Positions 30,257 through 40,644 of a stretch of 64,000 nucleotides of DNA are shown in pieces (the first letter of the stretch is position 1; each line of letters starts with the position of its first letter). The notes under the pieces were generated by a model. It was not told the origin of the DNA. It saw only the letters and a program-made list of their open reading frames with translations, and ran no database searches. The translations under genes were made by a program, and so were the position numbers. Source of the DNA: Isoetes taiwanensis (Eukaryota; Streptophyta; Lycopodiopsida; Isoetales; Isoetaceae); the NCBI GenBank assembly GCA_021234155.1, contig JAJEKV010000031.1, positions 8,198,748 to 8,262,747 of the forward strand, written 5' to 3'.

Positions 30257-33200
30257 CTCCCCCCACCAAACTACACTTATTGGCTAGAAAAGGGGCATGA
30301 ATTCGGGGTGGGAATCCTCGCTCATCTTTCCGATCTTGAATATAGAGATGAGGGAGGCTCACCATCGTATTCACCGAGTGTTGTTCGCCTCTTTTCCGCA
30401 TTTGCTTGAGTCCCGGATGCCAAACATTCGGCCGCTCCTATGAGAAAGCCTTCAAAATCATGTTCTCCAAATGGCGTGGATCTCGATGGAAGATTTGTGA
30501 TCTCCATGTATAAGACAAGGTCCAACCCGAACTTTCCAAAGATTTGCATTGGGGTTGCAAAATGGATCCGCACTTGCGTTTACGCAGCATACTGGAGTAT
30601 GGTCATGAGTGTTTGCCGCACTCGCTTTGCCGAAATACGATGGATCAGCTGAAGTTTTGGCCTTGGCAAGGAAGGTTACAAGACCGAAATTGCATTCGCG
30701 GCGCCTTCCACCTAACACGCATTGGGCATGTATATCCGGGGTTGTTGGTGTTGTCCAAAGTCTCATCCTCACGCCATTTGCGTCTGCGGATGAAGCGTGG
30801 GTCCCAACGCTTGTCTGCTTTGCAATTCTGCCGGGGTGTCCAATCTGCATGTTCTTTGACTTCATGTCCAGAATTCTTGTCTCCATGCCGGGAATTGACC
30901 TTGATCGAGGTGGGCATCCAAAGCTTGCTAGTGTACTCGGTTGTTTGGGGGTTGGTGCCGGCCATCCCGCACTGCTCTTGGAATTCCAATAATATCTTCT
31001 CGTGTAGTCCGTTTGGTAATCGCCTCCCATGCACCGGAATGTACATGTCCGCCACGTACTGTGGTCCCACTCATCGGGGAGGACGCTCGCTTTCAGCTCC
31101 GTGCGCATCGCGGTAAGGAAGCATAATGTTGTAAGAACAACCGCAAGCAAGGTCAAGTTCTTGTTCGAGTTGTATAGTGTCCGGCGAGCGTGCCAAGTTC
31201 AGCTAGCCATAGCTCCACTTCTTTTCTCGTAGAAGAGGCATGTATTACGAGGTAACAGCTTTGCGAAATTTTGTATCTTGGAGGTACTTGTTCTTCTTGG
31301 TCAAAAGAACCCGCTTTGCTTTGTATCTCCTTTTAAAGTTCTCGGTCGCTTTTATCCGGATGAGCCCGAGTAACATGTGCCGTAGAAGTCGCGGCATGAC
31401 ATAAGCCGGGGGGGCTATGGTTCTCGAGAGCGAAAATGGTCGAGATCTCAGAACCTTGTAGGATATCAAAATTGACGAGAGCACAAAGTGTGCCTCGCTC
31501 CCGGACGTACATCAAGGGCCAATTTCGCTCGATATCAGCCTGATCGGGGGACTTGTGGTATCACCCTTGTTTCTCGGCCGTAATAAAAGAAAAGTGTTTT
31601 TCCTTGCTTGCACATAGTCATGGTAACTGGCCGGGTTTCGATAGTCGAGGGAATAGCGAAGCAAGTCGATAGGTTTGTTCTCTTTTTCTTACGCCTCATC
31701 CGGCATTGCCCTCCAGCTATCTGAAAGCGTATCTTGTAATCTGCAATGATATCTTGTTGCTCGGAGAGACCGGGTCCGCAGTTCCGTGACTTTGCGTGTG
31801 TGAGGTGTCCGACTTGCTCGAGAAGTTGGGAATCGAGGAGCTTGAAGTCCGGAGTGGCTTGCAAGTCCTGCTTTGAGTGCGCCTATTTCAAGAGCATCTG
31901 CATGATCGCTTTTTGCCGTGAGCTGGTCTAACTTGCCTTGGAGAGATGCGATGTGAGCATCCTTATTCGCAAGGTGGTTTCGAAAGTCGTGACCTTGGAC
32001 TCAAGTATCAAGTTGGTCGTATGCGCGTGTGCTTTGTTCTCGGTCGAGTAGCATTATTCGTGACGACAGTTGTTGTAGCGTGTCTCAAGATCGGTGTACT
32101 TGGTGTCGCTTTTGTTGTAGGGACTCCTTGAGTTCCTTGACAATTTGCCGGGATTGATGAAGGGTTTCTCGATGGATCATGAATTGATTGTGCAAGGCTT
32201 CTTCTCCGGCCTCCAAATCCAGCCAAATCCAAATCCTTCTTGATGTTGTGACTTCGGCTTGGAGTTGGTCCACGGACTGCGTCGTGCCCCGGTGGCTGCT
32301 ATGAAGTTCTGGTGATGATCACGGAGGTCATCAAGGCACCGAGGACAGCTTCATCAGAGGTATCCACGCGGTGTGAGGAGGTGGATGGGATGGCTTTGGT
32401 CCATCACCCTTGTTTATAGATCCTTGGTCATTCTTGTGAGTGTCCTTGTGAGTACTCGTGAGATCAATGGGAGTTTTGTTGTCTTCTTCCGTTGTTGTTG
32501 TTTTTTTATTCTTTGTTGAGTAGGAGGTGGAGACGGTGGTTGTGAAATATTTAATGCAGGTTGGTGGATTTTAGATTGATGGTGCCGAAAGGAGGAGAGT
32601 TTGGTTGAAGACCTTTCAAAGCATCAATAAGGTCGATGTTGGCTTGGTGGAGAAGGGGGTATGATGGCGCGTGGGGTCTGATGATTAATGAAAGCCTGGA
32701 AGTGGGCTCCCATGGGGCATTCCGAGGAAGAGTTAGGATTTTTTCGAGTCTGTCAAGTTCTGTTGAAAATCTCCGATCAGAGTTGAGTCCAATTGATTGT
32801 TTCAAAGTGGTGTTGGTGAGGATATAGTACGGATGGTAGAAAACATCGTTAATAGAGGTATTCTTCATGGAGTAACCTAAAATTTCCTCCAAAGAAACTT
32901 GGTAAAGGCATCATGTTGCTTTGGAAAGGTGGACAAACTTTGGTTTGTGCAAAGATTATAAGGAATAGAGCGTAATTTGGAAATATCATATTTACCAATG
33001 TCAAGGTAAGACAAGGCATTGGGATTGGGTAGAGAAAAGGCAGAGGCTATGGTTTGAGGGTTTAGGAGTATAGGGTTTCCATCGACTTGGGAGGCATATC
33101 CATCTTCGCCTTCACCAAAGTTAGCCACAAATTGCTGTAATTTGTTCTGTTGGGAGCCGGAGTTCCTCGCTGCGAGAAAATGAAACAATCCGGAACTCAC

Positions 33201-33328
33201 CGTGAGGTTATAGGTGATGCCGATGTGGGAGCTGGTGCGGATGAAGAAACGAACTTGATATTTTCAATTGCGGCTGGATCCATTGGTGCGATCGCGTTGA
33301 GTGTTGAGTTCTTGGAGGTAGAAGCCAT
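30257..33328 (-). pseudogene. ORF3 of element C
   Basis: Starts at ATG 33328 (MASTSKNSTLNAIAPMDPAA). N-terminal domain QQNKLQQFVANFGEGEDGYA, VDGNPILLNPQTIASAFSLP, FTKFLWRKF then EEILGYSMKNTSIN (32877-32892) matches ORF3 of element B. A degenerate Gln/Glu-rich middle follows (31500-32500), then the C-domain WDPRFIRRRKW and ETLDNTNNPGY (about 30790-30870), homologous to WDPRFVRRSNWEDGATLDNT in B, and FCNPNANLWKVRVG. Many frameshifts. The basic tail continues into the LTR. Function unknown. Confidence 0.65.
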
Positions 33329-33730
33329 CTTGAAGGTCGAGGTCACGGAGTAATGAAGTCGGAAGGACGGAGGGAGTATAAGTGAAAAGTGAGGAGTGGA
33401 AGTGACGGTTGGGAAGGGTTTTTTTTTGAAGAGTCGGGAGACACGTGTCGAAATATCGTGGACGATTGAGAATCTCAAGAGACAGACCTTCGCACCAAGA
33501 TGCGTGAGAGTTCCCCGGCGGAGAATAAAACTTTAATGGCGGACGGTATTAATCACCGGCGCTTGTCGTAATATTAAAAAGAGGAGTCGAAAAGTTTGCG
33601 GTACAAAAAATATCGCGGGGAATGATTACGGAATATCTGTGAGGTGACCTTTCGTGAACAAATGCTAGGGTTGGTATTCGCCTATAAATTGGAAGTTGGG
33701 TTCGGCCGAGAAGAACCAAAATTCGTGAAG

Positions 33731-33979
33731 ATGGAGAACTCGATAACAATGGGTCCGGTGAGCTTCCGCGATCGATTACATGCAAGATGGACGACGCCGA
33801 TCCATGGCGTCGAGGAATCGCCGGATCCCTATGGATCCTTGGTTGGAGGCACCGGCCGGCCAACCCGGGAGATAAACTCGACGCCCGGAGGTGATTGTTC
33901 ACCGAGTGGTCGCGGTAATGGGGCTTCCGCATCCTCCGAAAGTGGAGTGCCCCCCAGTAAAGGGCGAGTAGCAGCATGA
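33731..33979 (+). pseudogene. Relic of the antisense small ORF in element C
   Basis: Plus-strand frame in the exact position of the small gene in A and B (between integrase and ORF3, antisense). Nucleotides AAGATGGACG.CGCCGA.CCATGG, CCCTATGGA, CCGGAGGTGATTGTTCACC and GCATCCTCCG track the element A gene, but small indels shift the frame, so only pieces (KMDD-DPW, MDPWLEAP) resemble it. A CTATAAAT TATA-like box is at about 33682-33689. Probably non-functional. Confidence 0.5.
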
Positions 33980-34269
33980 TAGGGGTTTTCCCAATTTTTG
34001 TTTAGTTTAGGACTTTTCGGGTGAAAAATCCCACAGCGAATTGTAGCCTTCGGGCAATTTTGTACATAATAGAAAAGTGTTTCTCATAAATTTGTACAAG
34101 TGGTATCTTGTTGTAAATTTTGTTCTTGAGCTAAGGATGCTTTGCCCGAGGGGGTTTGAAATTTCTTGAGTCGAATCCATTGACTAATGTAGGAAATGGA
34201 GTGCCATCCAATTCTTGTAATTGTAAAACTCCGTGGATGTGGTATCTCGAAATTTTGTATGGTCCCAAA

Positions 34270-35580
34270 TTTATCCGAGCTTGAGTTTGCCAGGATGTTG
34301 TTGATATCTCGAGTCGTAAAGAAGAACTAAGTCGCCAATTTGAAAAGTTTTGTTTTTGATGTGTTTGTCATGCCATTGTTTTTGTAGTTGTTTGCCTTGT
34401 TGAAGTCTAAGAAAAGCATCTCTTCGAAGTTCATCCAGTTGTTCCAGTTGATAAACTCGTTCTTGCAAAGCTGCTGATGGATTATGTTCTGTTGCTAACT
34501 GAAATTTGAGTGAGGGTAAAATGAACTCAAAAGGCATAAGAGCCTCTTGGCCATACACAAGTCGAAAAGGTGTTTGACCAGTTGCTACTTTGTATGTTGT
34601 ATTGTAAGCCCATAAAACTGTAGGTAACTTATCTTGCCAATCTTTTCTTGTAGGATCACAAATCTTCTTCAGAATGTGGATAAGCACCTTGTTTGTGCTT
34701 TCAGCCAAGCCATTACCACGGGGATAGTAAGGCGTGCTTTTTCTGTGATGAATGTGCGAGATAGTTAGTGAGTTCAGCAATAGTGTGATTGATGAAATGA
34801 ACTCCACGATCACTAACTAATTCTAAGGGACATCCAAATCGCGTGATGATGTTCTTGTAGAGAACCTTAGCTGTACTAGCGGTAGGTGTTGTCGTAGAGC
34901 ACACGCTTCAGCCCATTTGGTTGCATAGTCCGTGAAGACTAGAATGTAGCGTGCCCTAGTGTTGATTGCGGTGGGGTCCATGGGACCAACAAAATCCATA
35001 CCCCATTTGGCAAAGGGGAGAGGTGGCTATTGGCGTGAGCGGGCGAGCCGCCACGCCGTGGGTCTACCAAGCCTCGACAAACATCACACGTCGCGTGTGT
35101 ATTTGTGAGCATCTTTGAAAAGCGTGGGCGATGAATACCCAAACAAGGAGGAGTTTCCTTCTTGGTTGTTGTCTCATTGAAATGACCACTGCCAAGTCCT
35201 TCGTGGGCTTGTTTGACTAGATCAGGGACTTCGTGAGGAAGAACACATCGTCGGAGCACATTGTCTTTGCCACATTTATAGAGATGGCCAGCAACCATCG
35301 TATAATCTCGTACTTCGCGAAGGAATTGTTGTTTATGCAGAAGTTGTCTTTCTGGAGAGAGCGTGGGGTCACTTGACGGGAGTGCTCCCGTGAGGAGAAA
35401 GCGTTGATAGTCGTGGTACCAATGAGGCGTGGCAGTGACCAGGAACAGTTGAGCATCCGGAAGGGCATCGTGAACTCCTTCCGAGGGATCATCCGTGTGT
35501 ATGCGTGAAAGATAGTCGGGGACCGTGTGAGCGCGTCCCGGCTTGTGAATAATTTCAAAAGGGGCAAACTCTTGCAATAT
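34270..35580 (-). pseudogene. Integrase of element C
   Basis: Zinc domain HEGLGSGHFNETTTKK and CDVCRG (35080-35200), core with WILLVPWT-like frameshifted GVWI..VGPMDP (34975-35010), LVSDRGVHFINH (34790-34830), and GNGLAESTNKVLI (34690-34720), then FRLVYGQEALMPFEF and GDLVLLYDSRYQQHPGKLKL. Frames break at about 34930 and 34740. Catalytic D, D, E positions can be traced. Confidence 0.82.
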
Positions 35581-36705
35581 CAATATCCATCGAGCAATTC
35601 GGCCCGTGGGGTTTGGCTTATTGATTAAATATAGAAGAGCTTGATGATCCACATAAAAGCGAATTTGACTACCAAGAAGATAGTGTCGAAAGCGTTGTAC
35701 ACAAAAGATAAGGCCAAGGGCTTCCCTTTCCGTGGCCGAATAGTTGCGCTCAGCAGGATTGAGTTTTCTGCTGGCGTATCTGATGGGCTTGTCCTGATTT
35801 GGTGCATACTCTTGAGCTAGAACAGCTCCAATCGCAAAGCCTGAAACATCAACATGGACATGGAATGGTTTGTCCCATTGAGGTGGTACTAGCACGGGGG
35901 CTTCTGTGAGCTTGACTTTGAGTTCTTTAAAAGCTTGATTTGCATCAGATGTCCAAGTCCATGTGTATGGATTTCCAGTCAGTTTATGAATTGGATCGGC
36001 AGGCCGGTGCCAATTCTGGAATAAAGGTGGCATAGAAGTTGACTTTGCCAAGAAAGGAACGTGTGTCCTTGATGTTCGCAGTGGATATGCTCGATGACAC
36101 AAATTGATTTTGGCTGGGTCCGTTGTAATGCCGTGTCGATTCAACACATGTCCTTAAGTACACCCGAGGTGACACGAAGGTGCACTTTTCCGGATTGAGG
36201 CTAATTCCAGATTCATCACAAATAAGTTGAAAAACTAGTTCAAGTTTTACCAAATGGTCCATAACGTGGGTGTAAGTGGAGAAGTCATCCCGAAAGACTT
36301 GCGTAAAGGGATGAACTTGCATGTACTCTTGAAAAACAAAGAAGCATAATGCGTTGAAATGTGGATGGTGAGTTTGACAATCCAAAAGGAACGACTTTGT
36401 AAGCAAAGGTACCCCATGGAGTAGTGAAGGTAGTCTTTAGTTGATCTTCTTCTCGAATGGATATTTGATTATAACCGGAGAAGCCGTCCATGAAGGAGTA
36501 CATCTCGTGGCTGCTACATCTTCCAACACTTGATCCGTGAAGGGGAGAGGGAAATGATCCCTGTCCGTGGCTTGATTGAGTTTTCTATAATCCACACAAA
36601 CGCGAATTTTTCCATTATGTTTGAGGGCAATAACAATAGGACTTACCCATTCTGAATGTTTGACCTCGTAGATAAGTCCAAATAACCAAAAGCTTGTCAA
36701 GTTCG
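35581..36705 (-). pseudogene. RT and RNase H of element C
   Basis: RT: SEWVSPIVIALKHNG, VCVDYRKLNQATDRDHFPLP, MYSFMDGFSGYNQISI, FRDDFSTY (catalytic DD) and SLNPEKCTFV. RNase H: HVHVDVSGFAIGAVLAQEYA, YASRKLNPAERNYSATEREA, DHQALLYLINKPNPTGR. Several one-base shifts between the pieces (for example 36350 and 36500). Confidence 0.85.
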
Positions 36706-37720
36706 GGCTTTAACCTTTTCACGGTGAGTTTGGGTTAAGCCCAGATCGCCGTTGCTAGATGGGTCTAGCATCCGGCTTGGTGGGAATCGAGAGTTGTCCC
36801 AATTCTTTCTTGATACCTCTGAGGTCTTTGTAGCTCCAAGCAAAGATGTGCTTGAAACGTTTGAATAGCGCAATGGCTTGCTCCCCAATTCCAGGCGTGA
36901 GGTCACAGCGTGCCAATCGGATTGGTTGATTTGTTCCAATATCAATTATGTCTACCGCAGAGTTTGAATGTGTGGAATGACTTGATCATCCCGAGCGAGT
37001 GTGGGCTGGCTCACGAGTACCTACAGATGTTCATGTTGACCAATTTTGAAAAATAGTGGCGTGCCACTAGGAGTTGGTGTGGTGTCTTCTTGAACAGGGA
37101 GGAGGAGCTGGGGTACCGCCTCCTCATGTGGAACCAATGTGACGTTGTTACAAGGTGTCAAATAGGGGTCAACCAGCGTTGCTATGCCTTTATCAATATC
37201 CATGTCTTCCCATGGTTGATTGTATTCGGGTAAGCCGTGGAGTGGCAAACCCTTGGCTTGTAAATCGATAGGTGTTGCAAACTTGTTCGAGTCACCGTCC
37301 GATTCAGCCGTGATCTACGAAATGATCCGCCCGTGGTCAGATCCATCGTGGGCGATGAGCTTGCCATCCGTGATAACAAGTTGATCATCAGGCCCAAGAG
37401 TGAATGCTTTTAGCTTGTCTCAAAAAGGGTCGCCCTACTAACATTTCATAATCTCCCGGATCTTCTCCCGCTCTCCAAACACCGAATTCCATGGTAAATT
37501 GTAGATCTCAATATTGACCGGTATTGGTTGTGTAACTCCTTGTGGTCGCGTGATATGGCCATTTGCAAGCTTGATGTCATAAGGGGCGATGGAGCTCCCT
37601 TATATGCCCAATTGTCGCCCCGAGATTATCACGTAATAAGATTGATCATACCACCACCATCGATCCAACATGGTGAACGACCTTTTTGGCCCACGTGCAT
37701 GCACCGTGGGTGTTGATGTG
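36706..37720 (-). pseudogene. Protease and linker of element C
   Basis: Protease core WIDGGGMINLIT read on the complement of about 37625-37670, followed by a LANGHITRPQG-type segment (37530-37570) and the linker to RT. Frames are short and shifted; identity rests on order and on match to B. Confidence 0.6.
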
Positions 37721-39974
37721 GCTATTTGCATTAGCGGAGTATCTGAGGGTTTTGTAAAATGTGCTCGTAGTCTTTGGACATAGTTGTAGGATAGTCGTAA
37801 AAGTGAGGAGGAATTTTGATTTTAGCAAGTTCTTGTTGAAGTTCGGGGAGGGATTGCGTAGTTGTGGTGGATCCGTGGGTTGTTGTTGCTCAGCAATAGA
37901 TGTCGCTACATTGTTGAGGAGGTCGACTTCAGCAGCAATGTTGAGTGGTGGTGTTGCAGATGTCGTGGCATTCGTGGTCGTGGCTCCCGATCGGGTGGTA
38001 GCATTGACAGACTTGAGTGCCTTACCTTCTGCACGTTCGATGAGTTGAAGCAGACTTTTGCGAAGTTTAGGTTGAACATGAGGAAGTAGTTGATCCAGAT
38101 TGGGTGCAAAATGAACAGATTTGGTTGATGGCTCAGCTGGTACAGAATCGGCTGCAAAAACTTGGTGCACGGGGTGCTTATGGCGTGGGGAATGAGGGAG
38201 AACCTCAATCCAGTTGGAGGATTCAAGGGTGGTGTTGATTGCATGGTAAATTTCTTCTTGGAGTTGATCATCCAATTGTTTTTGAGTTGTTTGCTGTTGG
38301 CGTGGTTGTTGTTGTGGTGGCCGTGGTGGCCGTTTGAGCACTGGGCGTGGGCCTTGCCTTCCCTTGGCTTCCCATACTTGAAAAGGTGTAAGACGCACTG
38401 TCGTGGTTTGATTGGTGCCGAGAATTTGTATTTGAACTTGAGGAAGTTGAGGACAATCTGCAGGCCGATGACCCCATTGGTCCACAGTTGAAACATTGGG
38501 ACTTGCTTGGATCAAAAGTGGAACGAGGAGGTCCACGTTGTGGTTCTTGTTGTTCTTTGGGGTTGTTGTTGTTGTCGTGGGTCGTACTCGCAATGCGTGG
38601 TTGAGTTTGCGTGGGTACCTTCGCACTTGGTGAACAAGGCGATGTCGACACGGTTTGGTCGTGGATTTGTACATTCTTCGATGGTGTGGTTACGCATGTT
38701 GCGGCGTTTGCAATGGATCATGCTATCCACGAGTTACACTCATTCGCCGATGTCCCGAAAGGCCGCAAATAGTACACCAAATGTTATTTCTTGGGGGAAC
38801 TGCCGTGGAGGCAGTCGAGGTGCGCGTGGGTGTAGCCGAGGGAAATGGGAGTATCGTGGCTTGATCACCGCGTGAGGAAACATGAACAGAGTGATTGACT
38901 AATTCAATGGCTTCTTGTAATGTCTTGGGGCGCAAATACTCAGTCATAAATCGGATGTGAGAGGGTAAGCCTTGAAGAAACCACACTAGAATTTGGCTTT
39001 GGGTTGGAAATTCCTTCAACTTGTTGACTAAGATCTGCAGTCGGTCTGCAAAGTCTCGGGCAGATTCTCCTGGGTTCTGCTTGAGTGTGTTGAGGTCGTT
39101 CAGCAGTTGTTGATCATCCGCAAGGGTGCCGTAATGGGAAAGAAAAGAGGTCTTCATGTGTATCCAATCTTGTTTCCAGTGGCTTTTGTTTGCCATCAGC
39201 CATTCGTGGGGTGCTCCACGCAGGGTCGTCGAAAAGATGTGGAATTTTAGTTTTGGATCGGAGTGACCATTGAGATCTGCAAGTGACTCAAATTCATCCA
39301 TGTGAGCCTGAGCACTCTGGTCTATGTGTTTACCTTTATCATTTCCAAAGAGTGGATATTGGAGTTTTAAAGCATGTGTAGGAGTCTACATGAATGGGTG
39401 TTTGCATTTGTGGAAAAGAAAAGACAAAAGTAGGTGTTGGTTCTTTGCATAGGTACCCAAACCTGCATAGGTTGTGTGAGATTAGTAAAAAGAGGTACTG
39501 AAGCAGTTGTAGTGGGAACAAAGGTTGTGACAGGCATGAACAGCGTGTGGGGAACAGTTAAGGGAACAGACGGTAGGGGAATTGACAAAGGTGGAAGCGG
39601 TGGTACCGAAGTTCCTAAAGAAAGATTACCAATAGAGAAAACATTTTGCGGATGTTCCGAGAAAAAATTGCGGTGGTTCCCGATCTTGAGTTGGGGATTC
39701 CGGTGGAGTAAATTCAAAGGGTCGTGTTGCGGCCTCCGCATGATGTGGGCGAGCGGGGAACGGAACAATGGCGACCTTCCACGCAGGGAGGTCGGTCCCA
39801 GAAAGTTGTCGTGGTGTAGGTGGAACAGTTAGCGCCTCGTTACACGTAGAAGAGACAATCGAACCGAGTGTATGTGGACATATTCGGGGAGGCGTCAGCG
39901 CGATTCATGGCGGCGGCGTCTTGACTCCATCCGGTGTTGAATATCGCCGGGGGAGTAAAGAAGGGATTGAACAT
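37721..39974 (-). pseudogene. gag of element C
   Basis: Probable start ATG 39974 (MFNPFFTPPAIFNTGW). Capsid domain at 38723-39301 with HMDEFESLADLNGH, FHIFSTTLRGAPHEW, MANKSHWKQDW, GESARDFADRLQILVNKL, RPKTLQEAIELVNHSVHV. Damaged Cys clusters (CTICGLSGH, CKRRNMRNHTIEEC) and a CFNC-type knuckle at about 38480-38530, then basic Gln-rich sequence and LDQLLPHVQPKLRKSLLQLI near 38060-38110. Broken by frameshifts near 38740 and 39300. Confidence 0.75.
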
Positions 39975-40020
39975 GGTATCAATACGACTTTGAAGTGAGC
40001 GACCTGCAACAACAGCCCGG

Positions 40021-40639
40021 TGTTTGGGGTCCCGGGCACGGATCGCTGAGGGACGAGATCTCTCGTGAGATCCTTGAAGTCCCAGCGGGGCAAATCCCGA
40101 GACACTCTTGTCACGCGGGATTTTTGCTAACGAGAGGAAAGAACAAGAAAAACTCGAGTAAAACGGCAAATTGCAATACACAATGAAACACACAAGACAC
40201 TTGTGGAGAACACGGCAATCCATTGATCAAAACAAGTGTACAATGAAGGCTCAAAAGAGCGCATTAACAAAGGCGACCGGCATGCATCTGCTCTCCAGTG
40301 ACACAAAGAACACTATGAACCCTTTTTTGAAGGAGCAAAAATGCTACAATATATAGGAACACGGGTGGCCTCACGGGCTGAATCTGATCCTCATCATGAC
40401 AACGCGTGCTCCACTACTTGGGCACTCGAGCAGGGAATCAGCCGCCCGCGGGCCGTGCTAACAGACAAGTAGTGGCCAGCCGTGGGTCCTACCTTTGGGT
40501 CTTACGCTTCTTGGAGGAGCTTTGACCCGCCCAGTGGCTTGTGGATCCCTCTTCTTGGACCGCGCGTGGCGGTGGGGCCTCGCCCTCATGCGACAAGTAT
40601 AGACACACGTAGTAATGCGCGAGGGCCGCAGGGCTAACA
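40021..40639 (-). repeat. 5' LTR of element C (619 bp)
   Basis: Same ends as the 3' copy. Long A/T-rich or AC-rich stretches (for example 40172-40260) are identical to the other LTR, while clusters of differences sit in C/G-containing words. Confidence 0.9.
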
Positions 40640-40644
40640 ATGTC

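Larger units (their letters stand above)
29642..40639 (-). mobile_element. Ty3/gypsy element C nested in ORF3 of element B, TSD ATGTC
   Basis: Complete minus-strand element: LTRs 40021-40639 (5') and 29642-30256 (3'), perfect target duplication ATGTC (29637-29641 and 40640-40644), and polypurine tract TTGGTGGGGGGAG adjoining the 3' LTR (30257-30269, complement). Order: gag (39974 down), protease, RT, RNase H, integrase (to about 34270), relic of the antisense small gene (33731-33979, plus), and ORF3 (33328 down). Same architecture as B but clearly another family. Frames are broken throughout; see finding on odd LTR differences. Confidence 0.92.

Noticed and set aside
33549-33977. 142-aa minus frame in element C
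   Set aside because: Shadow of the antisense-gene relic; no similarity to ORF3.
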